Assembly: GCA_009760885.1 (NCBI GenBank)
Contig: CM019708.1
Location: forward strand, 12,142,931-12,206,930
DNA from: Achatina immaculata
Lineage: Eukaryota > Mollusca > Gastropoda > Stylommatophora > Achatinidae
Direction of reading: 5' to 3'
DNA: 64,000 nt
Numbering within the stretch: position 1 is the stretch's first letter; every line of letters begins with the position of its first letter. This document shows, in pieces, positions 1 to 11,175 of this stretch. The notes beneath the pieces are model-generated. The model made no database searches. It was not told the origin of the DNA and saw only the letters and a list, made by a program, of their open reading frames with translations. The translations under genes and the position numbers were made by a program.

Positions 1-1680
1 TGCTGCATGTTTGTCATCTATAGGCCTTATTGCTCGTTTTTTTAAGTGAGTAGTCTTTTCATGTTTGACACGGAACAAGCATCCAAGACTGTGGAGAAGT
101 AGTCCAAGTGTGTTTGTATCTGTGATATGTGATATGTAGTATATTCTTCTGGTGTCTATGTAAAAAAAATGTTAAATTTTAGTAAATTGGTAAACTGTTT
201 GTGCAATGAGTTTGGTTAGATTGTCTACATGATTATTCCAGCTGAGGTGGTGGTCAGTCATGAGACCTAGAGTTTTATGTTTATTAACATTCTCTACCTG
301 TGAAGTTCCAGCTTGGAGCTGTAGTGTTGTTGTTGGTGATTTTGTTAATTTCTGTCTTGTTGTAATGAGCATGGATTTTGTTTTGCTGGTGTTTATGAGC
401 ATTCTGTTGTTGTTCCTCCAGTTAATTAGACTGTTTATTTCAATTCGAAGAGTTGACTCAAGATTAATACAGTCATTGTCACTAGTGTAAACTGTGCAGT
501 CATCAGCAAAGAGGTCACAAGACGATTTTTTGAGATGAAGTGGAAGATCATTGATGTAGGTGGTGAAAAGGAGAGGACCAAGAATAGACCCTTGTGGAAC
601 ACCATTATCAACCACAGATTAACTTGACTTAAGAGTTTTTGAGGGGAAACTACCTGTTGCCTGTTGGAAAGAAAAGATGTAATAAATTTTGTCAAATCAG
701 GGTGTAATTTATAAGTCTCAAGCTTTCTAACTAAGATTTGATGATCAGTCATGTCAAATGCTTTTTTTTTAAAGTCAACAAAGACAGCAACACATAATTT
801 ATCATCGTTTATATTAGCTAGCGAATTCCTTATTTTTATGGGTCTGATCTCTTTCCCTCATGACTTGCAATATCTCAGGCGTTATCCATGGGGACTTCAC
901 TTGATGTTTAACTCTCACTTCCTTAATAGGAACATGCTTGTCAAATATATCCCTGAAGGTTTTTATCCAGTATTCCAGGGCCTTATCAGGGTCAGTTAGT
1001 TGGTACACATGATCTAGAGGTGCTGCTTGTAACTCTTTCAGTTAGTTGGTACACATGATCTAGAGCTGCTGCTTGTAACTCTTTCAGTTAGTTGGTACAC
1101 ATGATCTAGAGGCGCTGCTTGTAACTCTTTCAGTTAGTTGGTACACATGATCTAGAGGTGCTGCTTGTAACTCTTTCAGAAATGATTCTAAGCTGAATTT
1201 GTTAAAACTTCTAAATTTAATACTGATATGTTTATTCTTGGGAATTTTCAAGCCATGTCGTGTCCATGTGCAACAGACTGGATAGTGTGAGGGTAAGAGT
1301 GATGTGTGAGGGACTTTACATTCATGTTTTCTGGATGAGCTACATATATGTGATCTATTAGTGTAGATGATGTTTCAGTTCCTCTGGTAGGTTTAGTGAC
1401 AATTTGGGATACGTTTATGATAAAACAATATCATTCCATGTAGCATCTGTTTGCTTGTAATTAATATTGGAATCACCAAGAATAATTATATCCTTTAAAT
1501 TAAAAGACACAACATAATCCATCATACTTGTAAAATGATCATACCACAATACTGTTGCATTTGGACTACGATACAGAAACCCAATTAAGATTGGGCTCTG
1601 GTTTGGAAGTTTGATTTCCAGCCATATACATTCAATATCTGGTGTCTCAAGGTCTGTTCTACGACTGTGGTAACACATAC
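1..1680 (-). mobile_element. LINE family A (CR1/jockey-like), degenerate, continues past left edge
   Basis: Read on the minus strand, 1678-1415 encodes part of an AP-type endonuclease (ECIWLEIKLP, then DIIILGDSNIN). 1008-814 encodes the linker after it (PWITPEILQVM). 790-172 encodes reverse transcriptase: VFVDFKK, LHPDLTKFITSFLS, GVPQGSILGPLLF and the catalytic FADDCTVY. From 170 to 1 the reading continues with YYISHI-like C-terminal sequence, so the copy leaves the window. The N-terminal part of the RT is missing between about 814 and 790, and several frameshifts separate the pieces. It is closely related to the better copy at 35,806-37,866. The family is clear; the exact clade is inference. 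Confidence 0.85.
993..1178. repeat. 46-bp tandem repeat (4 copies) inside the LINE
   Basis: A 46-bp unit containing TTAGTTGGTACACATGATC occurs four times head to tail, with single-base differences such as AGAGG, AGAGC and AGAGGC. It lies within the endonuclease/RT linker of the minus-strand LINE, and the related copy at 35.8 kb shows no such array. Confidence 0.9.
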
Positions 1681-2779
1681 AACTATTCCTGTCTCAAGAG
1701 TTCAAGGTTGCCAGAACCAACAGCTGACTGGGACAGCTAGTGTTCATACTCTAGGGTGGTTACTGAAACAGAGAGCAGAGCATATATGGATGTGCCCCTA
1801 GTGAAATGATGGTGATTCCTAGATTCAAGATAAGAAACCATCTCTGATACCATTAGTGGTCTTAGGACTGACCTTTTCAATGTCCATGATTCATTTCTAT
1901 AATGTGTATTCAATGTAGCATTTTAATTTTGTTACAAATCTGATATTCAGTGAAATAAAGGCGCATTACGTTAGATATGTCTAATTTGTCTGAAAAATGT
2001 TTGGCTTGGCATATTCTATTCTGTGCTTCAGAAGTGCGCTTCTGATCTATGTTACTAGCATAGCTAGATAATTAAATGCTTTCTTTCAGAAATGCGGTTT
2101 CTCATCTATGTTACTAACGTAACCAGATAATTAAATGCTTTCCTTCAGAAGGCAAAGAAGAGAAAGACAAAACAAAACAAAACCTGTCGTTAACACCAAA
2201 GGATGACCAAGCAAGGACCAGGAGAAACAAACATGCAGGAAAGTAATAATTAATAATTCTTGAAGTAAATTTCTTTAAAATATAACATTAATTATCATCG
2301 TGCGCCGTATGGACAGGGAAGGTTGGCTAGAACCTGCTGTGTGCTTCTCTTGTTCTCGCTGCGCACTGGTTCATGTTCATCTCTCAGTTCTTGTACAAGT
2401 ATATCCAGTTACACCGTCGCCATTCCCTTGCTTCTTTTGCCGTCAACTTTTTTTTTCAAGTGTTGAGTCATGCATCTTTACATAGCCACAGTATTTTAGA
2501 CAGAAATGAGTACGAAGCAATAAAAATAAGGAGTTTATTGTAGTATTTCATTATCATCTTCTATGTATTGATATCTTTTTTTTACGAACTGCAAAAACTA
2601 ACTGTTCCTGAAGTTTTTTAAAGCACATGAATATTTAAATACTTACTTTCGTTTACGAGCGTCATTGGAAAAATATGATAAATTATACTGAACATGAAAG
2701 CAAACATAGTCACAATATTCAATTTAGCTTATTGAAGATCCATGTTTTCAAACATTAGTGATGACACCCATACTGACTG
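1681..2779. other. No gene seen; short local duplication
   Basis: AT-rich DNA with no supported coding sequence. The only structure seen is a two-copy duplication of about 63 bp at roughly 2,028-2,153, sharing TAGATAATTAAATGCTTTC. Confidence 0.6.
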
Positions 2780-3052
2780 ATGGCAGAAATGGAAATGAAG
2801 CCACTGACAGCAATTGTTGAGGAAAGACGCTGGCGATGGTTGGGATATGTGCTCTGAACGACTGACAACTCACTACCAAAAAAATGATGGACACCACAGG
2901 GGAACAGAAGTAAGGGTAGACCAAAAGAGACATGGAGAAGAACAACAGAGAGGATGCTGGGCAGTAGAGGGCTCACCTGGGCAAGAGCGGAAAAAAGGCA
3001 AAAAGCAGGCGTTTGTGGGAAACCCTTGCGGAAGCCTAAAGCACTTAAGGTT
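2780..3052 (+). mobile_element. LINE family E 3'-end fragment
   Basis: Plus-strand sequence matches the C-terminal tail of a LINE polyprotein seen again at 18,966-19,205 and 59,487-59,612. It carries the shared words for RWTPQGN, GRPKETW and WKTLAEA, here broken by frameshifts. The copy ends in a (GA)n tract at 3,054-3,095, consistent with simple-repeat tails on non-LTR elements. Confidence 0.75.
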
Positions 3053-3053
3053 A

Positions 3054-3084
<31 letters not shown>

Positions 3085-4178
3085 CAGAGAGAGATACTGA
3101 CTGCATTTGGACAGTTTTCATACATCTACTCTGTCATTTTTTTATCTTTGCAAAGTCTTCCCCAAACCCTCATCTTCCCACCTCTCAAGTTTTTTCAGTC
3201 TTTTAACTGCTAGGATAAATTTCCATGAGAAATTTTGGTAGAAAGAAACCGGAAGTTATTCTATAGTTTTAAAATGTTGTGTTGGGTTAGAATTTTGCGT
3301 TTTATTCACACTTTGCCTAAACGTCACTTTGAACATTGATTAGCATAGCTGTCTGAGATCTACTAACCCTGCAAGTGTTGTTTTAAGTGATACACTTAAG
3401 CCATGCTTAACCGTAAAACTACCTTAGGGAATATTTTTTTAAACTGGCCATGAATAAAATAAAATAAAGTACAAATATGAGATAGAATGAATCAAAATAT
3501 GCCCCGGAGCCACTGAAGACAGCGTATAGCCATGTACTCATAAGGTCTGCGTTTTATAACTTGGAGACCAGCGAGGCAGATCTGGAGCGACTTATTTAAC
3601 TTCGCTTAGGAGATGTAATAGCTCATTCACTTTCCGAAACTCACTCTGATCTCAGGAAGGCATTCAGCTTGAACAAATTAGACACGAGGCATAAACTACA
3701 AACACCTGAAGGTCCTGTCCATGACAGAAAAGTAAGGGCTAGTTTTCAAGTAAGTCTCCTCGGTTTTGTATATGAAATCCACCGTTTTTTTTTTTAACTT
3801 CATACTGATTTAACTCAACACAAATTATTCCTGGCTTTATTCCATAAATTACTGTATGTTACTATATAGTGTTATTGTTCTTATTAGTATATTAGAGAAC
3901 TTGGTAATGACTAGAAAATAGAATGGGGAAAAGGAGAGGGAGAATAAGAGAAAAGAATCTTTGAGGACTCGCCGTGTAGCACGGAAGAAGAAAAGCATTT
4001 GGATGGGATGGATCACACAAGAAGAAGAAGAAGAATTGTTAACCCAACCCAGTGCGGCATGTAATATAATGTAATAAGTGATACATCAACATACATCATC
4101 CATGAAATAAGTAACATCATTCACACTTAAGTTTCTTGAGATGTATAGAACGTGCATGAAGATTCAACATTTTGTCTT

Positions 4179-4209
<31 letters not shown>

Positions 4210-5270
4210 TATAATAGAAAATAAATTCTCAGAGAGAAACGCCTCCAGCAAAGGACGGTGGCGAATTTCTGTGAAGCAAGGCTAATGAGCATAAATAAAG
4301 TTTTATACAGTACAGTAGCATGACAAGAGGGAGGGACGGGCATGTTTACAATTTTAGAGCAAAAAGGAGAAGGGTGCACGAACAGGTAAAAAAAGTTGAG
4401 ATACTCTGATACACAGTATCCTTGTAAATGAGAAACTGAGTTCTTGGTTCGAGATTCCGTGTCATGTTCTTGCAAATCGGGTTTCATGTGGGAGGTGGCA
4501 GTGCTAGCTTTCTTAACTTTTCAGAGCTTATTATCAAGCTCCACTACCAAGCAGAGCATGCCGCTAGTCAGACCGAAGCAGCGGAGGAACCCGTTATTCG
4601 CCAGCGACATAGAAAGGTCTTTTCTTGGCCACTGTACGTCTAGCACCGCGATCTCTGCTGATATCTGACTTAGTTCAAGATGAAGACGCTGCTCCATTTG
4701 ACAGTCAGTGGCCCATAGCTGACATATCAGGGTTGGTGAACCATAGCTCACGTGCTAGTGTCAGGGTTGGCGAACTATAGCTGACAAGATAGCGCCAGGG
4801 TTGGCGAACTGTAGATGACCAAGACCCTGTCCAACCTCTCAATTGATACTCCCAGTAATAGACTAAAACGGCAAGAATCACCATAGTTCCCATAGAGGTG
4901 GAGCCTGCAAGAAGTACTCTACATCCCTAGCTTTTTACCTCTACTCAGAGATTGAACAAATAGCTCCTATAACCCTCTACAAAGTCGACACGATGATGTG
5001 CCTCAACATCTTCACCGCGTCGGCTGCAAAGAACACAAGTCCGCAGTTCCAGGGAGGCTGATGATGATGGTAATGATGATGACGATAATGGTGGTGGTTT
5101 CATTGCATTGGTCCATTTCTGGTCCGGTAGTTTACAATTTTAGATTTTGGCGTTTCGGTTTGATGTTTTACAATTACTTGTACTTGCTTTATACCGCTGA
5201 AGTAAAGTTTCTAGGCAACAGGCTATAGCCAGTAGCAGTAGCCCAATATACATCTCTTCTTTACTTGTTT
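3053..5270. other. Intergenic DNA, no gene recognised
   Basis: AT-rich, with no open frame having homology I recognise. It contains a T-rich tract near 3,786, a short (GAA)n near 4,020 and three diverged copies of a roughly 45-bp unit with AGGGTTGGYGAAC at 4,730-4,815. Confidence 0.5.
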
Positions 5271-5272
5271 TA

Positions 5273-5729
5273 CGAGGGGCGTTCAGAAAGTAATGCGCCA
5301 CATGGTTTTTCTCAGGAGCTGTTTATTCAAAAAGCATGGAATTTATATACAATATACATGGATAGGTCAGGTAAACATCGGTATTATTCAACATAATCCT
5401 CATCAACTTGTACGGCTTTACGCCAGCGCGAAACAAGTGTATGTATTCCTAGCCCGTACCAGATTTTCTCTTTATTATGAAGCCATTTATTCGCTGCATG
5501 AATCACTCCTTCGTCGTCTTCAAATCTTACCCCCCCCCCCACCCCCCGCAAGTTGCTAGCACGCTCCGTTTCAACGGTTAGGGCAGCCACATTCTTCGGC
5601 CGGTTGGGGCGAAATTTTGTTCATACAATTGGCACATGCCATATTTAAAGTGAGCAAAATTTCACGCTTCAATCCTCACTATTAGCTGAGAAGAAACGAT
5701 GTGATGCATTACTTTCTGAACACCCCTCG
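5273..5729 (-). mobile_element. Internally deleted mariner-like element with both TIRs
   Basis: The left end reads CGAGGGGCGTTCAGAAAGTA and the right end, reverse-complemented, CGAGGGGTGTTCAGAAAGTA. These are inverted terminal repeats with one mismatch in the first 20 bases, each flanked by TA (5,271-5,272 and 5,730-5,731), the mariner target duplication. On the minus strand, 5,540-5,384 encodes a typical mariner transposase C-terminus, including LVSRWRKAVQVDEDYVE and a stop. The 457-bp length leaves no room for the catalytic core, so it is a non-autonomous deletion derivative. Confidence 0.9.
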
Positions 5730-5768
5730 TACTGTTTTGATGTCTGTGATTCTGGTTATTCCTTAGCG

Positions 5769-5835
5769 TCTCTCACTTTCAGACTTCACTTTCAAACTTC
5801 ACTTTCAGACTTCACTTTCAGACTTAACGTCTATT
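5769..5835. repeat. Short tandem repeat (CACTTTCAGACTT)
   Basis: Four to five copies of a 13-bp unit CACTTTCAGACTT with minor changes. Confidence 0.7.
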
Positions 5836-6245
5836 CGTAAAAGACAGGCGTGGACAATCATGCTCATTCATTTTGATCGGTCTTTGGTGTTTCAATCTGT
5901 TTCATTTGCTTTTTTTTTCACAGGGGACACTTGATCACTCCGTGTGATTTTTTTCCATCTCCTTGCCGCTGGCTTTCTTTTTACCCCAAGTTTCCCTGTG
6001 GTTATCAGATTCTCTTTACTGCTCCACTGGACCTAGCAGAATGATTTTCTAGGAGCACCAAAAGAAAGGTAGTACAGAGTTTTACTAGGATTAGGTTCCA
6101 CTCTAGTTAGGCAGCATTCTCAACTCTGCCAGGACACTAACACGGTCATCCTGACTCCTGATTGCCTGGATAAATGAAAGGAGGAAAAGAAAGAAATTTG
6201 AAGCACAACAAGAGGCTATTTGGACATTACTTCTCATGTGCTTGT

Positions 6246-6758
6246 GTGTCTCACATCCTTCAAAACTGAACCAATCAAAACTGTGGAACTCATCCTTCAA
6301 AACTGAACCAATCAAAATTGTGGAACACATCCTTCAAAACTGAACCAATCAAAACTGTGGAACTCATCCTTCAAAACTGAACCAATCAAAACTGTGGAAC
6401 TCATCCTTCAAAACTGAACCAATCAAAACTGCGGAACACATCCTTCAAAACTGAACCAATCAAAACTGTGGAACTCATCCTCCAAAACTGAACCAATCAA
6501 AACTGTGGAACACATCCTCCAAAACTGAACCAATCAAAATTGTGGAACTCATCCTCCAAAACTGAACCAATCAAAACTGTGGAACACATCCTTCAAAACT
6601 GAACCAATCAAAACTGTGGAACACATCCTCCAAAACTGAACCAATCAAAACTGTGGAACACATCCTCCAAAACTGAACCAATCAAAACTGTGGAACACAT
6701 CCTCCAAAACTGAACCAATCAAAACTGTGGAACACATCCTCCAAAACTGAACCAATCA
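6246..6758. repeat. 37-bp minisatellite, about 14 copies, CCAAT-containing
   Basis: A 37-bp unit containing AAAACTGAACCAATCAAAAC then TGTGGAACACATCC, tandem about 14 times with T/C and ACA/CTC variants between units. Every unit carries CCAAT. No gene start adjoins it, so a regulatory role is not supported. Confidence 0.92.
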
Positions 6759-6833
6759 TAGCACACCCCGAGACGCGGCTACTGTCACAATGAAACCACA
6801 TAAGAAGTTAAGCTTTACTGTTGTATACAATAA

Positions 6834-6870
<37 letters not shown>

Positions 6871-6913
6871 TGCAATTTTTTCAAGACACAGAATTGAAGA
6901 TGACGTTAAATGT

Positions 6914-6945
<32 letters not shown>

Positions 6946-7654
6946 AAGAAGCTCGGGCTCAAGGAGAAATTGAAGAAAATGATGACATAAATAAGCACTG
7001 GCACAGCGGTTCTCAGCTGCTAGGCATGTGACTCTCTGGAAAAGAATTTCAAGTCTAAGGGGAGGATTTTTTTTTCAAGGAGAGAATTGAAGAGAATTTT
7101 TTTCCAGGATGGGATGGTGATGGGGGATGAGGGGAGGGGGGATTCGGGGCAACCTGGGTTGAAAAGAAAAAACTGAGGATTAGTTGTCGTACTGAGATTT
7201 GTTCATTAGAATATAAAACCACTCGCACCGAAGCATGGATTAAAACAAAACCGTTCCTAATAATTAGTTACTAACCCGACAAGCAGAAAAAATTCAGCCT
7301 TGATTGTTCTTGGAGATAACGCGTCTTTTTACTTGTAGATATCAGCTTACACTTCCAGTATGAAATCTTCGGCGAATAGCCTCCAGGCTAACTAACCCGC
7401 CATCTCAGCAAGAGGAGGGGGGGGGGGAGATTATCTCCTGGGGCCAGTAATTCATAGGTCAAACAACTTTTTCTTTTATCGGCTGATTTCATTTGCTGAT
7501 TCAGCCCGCATTATTTTAAAACCACCCGTGCCTTGTATATTGTGTTGCTGATTAATTCTTTCATATCCACTTTTTTAACGTCAAAATTTTCTGTGAGAAT
7601 CAACAATTTCATGTGCCCACATTGTCTTCTTTAGATTTTGACTTTTTGCTTTTC
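6759..7654. other. Intergenic DNA with (GA)n and (GAA)n tracts
   Basis: No gene recognised. Contains (GA)n at about 6,838-6,868, (GAA)n at 6,917-6,952, and a G run near 7,418. Confidence 0.6.
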
Positions 7655-8735
7655 TTCTGTCCCGATTGCTGTGTGGAGTTCAGAACATACTGGGAGACTA
7701 TCAAGCAGGTTTTAGGAAGAATAAGATCAACAACAGTACAAATATTTTATCTACAACAAAGAGCAGAAAAGTACTGGGAATATGGGAAAAAAAGTACATA
7801 ATATCTTCATTGACTTCAAGAAAGCCTACGACAGCATTGACAGGAGCAGCTTATGGAAAATTATGAAATAATTTGAGATAACTAATAAATTAATCAATCC
7901 TACCAGAATATGTGTGGATGATACACACAATATAGTAATATATAAAGGAAGAAAGTCAGAACCCTTCTCTATAAGAACTGGTTTAAAACAAGTTGATACA
8001 TTATCTACATTACTATTCAAAATAGTACTAGAAAAGGCAGTTAGAAAAGTGAAAGAAGAAAGCAGTACAGAAGAACAAGCTAAAATACTAGGATACGCTG
8101 ATGACATCGACCTGGTGGGGGAAACTATGCAAGAAGTCATCAATACCTGCATACACCTGAGAGATGTGGTACTAAAAATGGGCTTGACCATTAACCAAGA
8201 TAAGGCAGAGTATATGAAGATATCAAGGGACCAGAGGCAGAATGAGACAGATTATATAAATGTTGGAGAGATGAATATTAGGAAAGCAGAAACATACAAA
8301 TATCAACAGGGGCAACACAATAAGCCAGGATAATTAAAATCAGAGTACAGATAGGGAATAAAGTATACTTCACCTCGCGAAAGCTGTTAAAATCCAAAAT
8401 CCTGCCTCAAAACACCAAAATAACAATCTACAAAACAGCCATCGTGTATGGATTAGAAACGTGGAGTGCAATAAATAAAGATGAACAACAATTGCAGATC
8501 TTTGAGAGCAAGATCCTAAGAATAATCTTTGGGTCGATAAAGGATACCAACAGTGGAGAATGGAGAGCTAGAGAGAACACTGAACTGAACAGCTTATTTA
8601 AATCCCAACGTCTTGAATCTATCCTTTGGGTTATCTTATTTAGAGGTAATACTTCAGTTTCTGCAGATCACTCTCTGAAGAATTTATTTGAACTTCAGGT
8701 AAATACAGTAAAATAGTTTCAAAACTTTGGCATAC
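7655..8735 (+). mobile_element. LINE reverse transcriptase fragment (family G)
   Basis: Plus-strand pieces in shifting frames encode DYQAGFRKNK, then FIDFKKAYDSIDR (RT motif A region), then LGYADDIDLVGE (catalytic YADD) and VYGLETW followed by FESKILRIIFG near 8,440-8,560. Endonuclease is absent and at least three frame breaks are present, so it is a 5'-truncated, inactive copy. It resembles RTE-like LINEs of invertebrates; the clade is inference. Confidence 0.8.
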
Positions 8736-8750
8736 CCAGGACACTGATAT

Positions 8751-8751
8751 G

Positions 8752-8794
<43 letters not shown>
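8751..8794. repeat. (TA)n microsatellite
   Basis: Alternating TA for about 44 bp just downstream of the LINE fragment. Confidence 0.9.
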
Positions 8795-8796
<2 letters not shown>

Positions 8797-9048
8797 TTCG
8801 CTTTCCGACGGATAAACCGATGTAAAGCGAATGTTCATCAAAGTGAGTACACAGTACTTCACTGTTGTAGACGGGCGTATTTTAAATAATAAAAGTGACC
8901 TTATAATTTGGATGAAAGCTTTTTAGAAAGTAGTTTTACATTACATAAATATTTGCGTACTCTAAAAGAGATATATATGTACATACACAACAAGAAGTCT
9001 TAGCGTTTCAATAGATAGACTGTGGGAAAAACGGTTTTATATATATAT

Positions 9049-9332
9049 ATCTTATATCCTTCCCGTGCCGTTAAACGTCACATAGGGCTCGCAAAGTAGT
9101 TCGCCAATTTTTCCTGTCTTCGGCGAGTCTTTCAACCTCATCAAAGGATTTTATGCCTGTTAATTTAATAAAATAGTAAAGAAGACAAAACAAAATAATA
9201 AAAGAGGCCAAGTTAACAGGCATAAAATCCTTTGATGAGGTTGAAAGACTCGCCGAAGACAGGAACAATTGGCGAACTACTTTGCGAGCCCTATGTGACG
9301 TCTAACGGCACGGGAAGGATATAAGATATAAG
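9049..9332. repeat. Fold-back palindrome made of LINE family D 3' end
   Basis: The left arm (about 9,049-9,160) is near-perfectly complementary to the right arm (about 9,216-9,332). Both carry the family D 3' end: AGGCATAAAATCCTTTGATG, then GCGAGCCCTATGTGACG, then ACGGCACGGGAAGGATATAA. The loop is about 50 bp. The sense orientation of the left arm is minus, continuing the LINE piece at 9,335-9,640; the right arm is flipped. Confidence 0.85.
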
Positions 9333-9334
9333 AA

Positions 9335-9625
9335 TTTGGCCTCTCTTAATAATGTCCTCTTCAGAGTTTCACGCGGTCTGCCTCTTTTTCTTCGGCCTGT
9401 TGTGCTCCACTTGATAGCTTGTTTTGGGATTCTCTGATCATTTCTTCTCATCAAGTGACCAAAATATGTCCATCTCCTTTTCCTGATCACCCATGAGACT
9501 GGTTGTTGTTCCGTCTTATCTCTGCATTGTTCTTGAATTCATTCCACTTGATCCCGAGTATTTTCCTTAGGCATTTGTTTTCAAAAGAGTCTAATTTCTT
9601 TTCTATTTCTTTAGTTGTTTTCCAG

Positions 9626-9640
<15 letters not shown>
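9335..9640 (-). mobile_element. LINE family D C-terminal fragment
   Basis: Minus-strand reading gives WKTTKEIEKKLDSFENKCLR, then IRKRRWTYFGHLMRRNDQR and GRPRETLKRTLLREAK. These match the copies at 31.5-32.6, 33.99-34.21 and 60.34-61.0 kb. The 5' side stops at a (TA)n tract (9,627-9,655). Confidence 0.85.
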
Positions 9641-9665
<25 letters not shown>

Positions 9666-10393
9666 GAGTGGTGATTGATATGTTCTCGGCATAAGGCACA
9701 AATACTTGAAACACAAACTTGATATTAGATGCATTTGTAGATCAGGTTAATTTAAGAATTAAACACCATTTTTCAAGAAATTAACTGCAACCAATTTTTT
9801 TTACAGGCTACTGAAGTTGTAAGGGGTGGCGGAAATTGTGAAAATGGATAAAATTTGTCATCGAGCAGTCATTCGCTACCTCTGCATTAAGGGCCAACCA
9901 TCGAAGGAGATTCATGAGGATATGATAGAGACTCTAAGGGAGAGTGCCCCTTCTTGCAGCACAGTGAAGAAATGGGCAGCTCTGTTCAAACATGGAAGGG
10001 AGAGTCTGGAAGATGATCCCTGTCCTGGAAGACCAAGAACAGTAACCACTGATGAAACCACCGGCAGAATCCATGACATGATAATGGAGGATCGACGACT
10101 AACTGAGCGGTACATTGCTACTGAGTTGTGCATCTCCCATGAACGTGTTCATGCCATTATTCACAATGACCTTCAAATGACAAAGGTCTCTGCTCAATGT
10201 CATTTTTCTGCAGATCCTAAAAAGTTTCTTCAGCAATTTGTGACAATGGATGAGACTCGGGTTCATCATTTTCAACCAGAAACCAAACAAAGCAGTGGAA
10301 TCATGGATCCCCACCTCCAAAGAAAGCATGGGTGGTTTTGTCTGCAGGCAAAGTGATGGCTTCCATCTTTTGGGATTCAGAATGTGTGCTATT

Positions 10394-10923
10394 TGTCACA
10401 GTTTATGTGATGTTGATGATATGAAAAATGATGTCACCGTTGACGTGTGTTACACGTCCTTGATGTGACTGTACCCTAAACTTAACCAGAACTCTCAACC
10501 AACGGGCAGCCATCTGGTGGCAACATATTTTCAACGATTTTAAGAAAAGACGACTCCATACCGTTGCATTTGCATCGTGGATGCCAGCTTTAATTCATCG
10601 TCCTCTGATCAAATATAATATTTTCAACTGCAGCCTAACAATGATCATCAGTTTCCTATCTCAATCCGCGTCCAAGTCACTTTTTCGTTCTTTTTCTGTC
10701 GTCGTCTCCATTCACGTCCTTCCCCTGTCAAGTTGTTTTCTTCGTCCCATCCGTTTTTACGTCTGCTCCCTAGTTTCTTGCGTCTCTAAGTAAAATACTC
10801 TCTAAGTGGTTTCCTCACTATTTACCCTCTTTTCATCTATTTTGTTCTCACTTTTGTTGAATTTCAGTCTAATTGGTTTGTCCTGTGCATTTCATGTGCA
10901 TCGGCCCCAGTTATACTGTCACA
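10394..10923. mobile_element. 530-bp non-autonomous element inserted in the mariner
   Basis: It begins TGTCACAGTTTATGTG and ends CAGTTATACTGTCACA. The ends are imperfect inverted repeats: TGTCACAGTTTA against TGTGACAGTATA. It is flanked by CTATT on both sides (10,389-10,393 and 10,924-10,928). Excision of the element plus one CTATT rejoins the mariner codons exactly (SECVLLVDYLQ). It shows no transposase coding, so it behaves as a MITE. The superfamily is not assigned; a 5-bp duplication argues against Tc1/mariner. Confidence 0.8.
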
Positions 10924-11175
10924 CTATTGGTAGACTATCTTCAAAAGGGCAGAACGGTCACCGGGGCCTATTACACTAATCTTGTGAAGCAACTGGGGGT
11001 CAAACTAGAGATAAAGCGTCGAGGGAAATTGACGAGAGGAGTCATCTTTCGGCAAGAAAATGGTCCAGTTCACAAGTCGGCGGTGGCAATGGCTGCCATT
11101 CATGAATGCGGATTCCAGCTTCTTGAACATCCTCCTTATTCCCCAGATTTGGCCTCTTCGGACTATTACCTGTTT

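Noticed and set aside
2873..3206. Small proteins around the (GA)n tract
   Set aside because: They overlap a frame-shifted LINE family E tail and its simple repeat.
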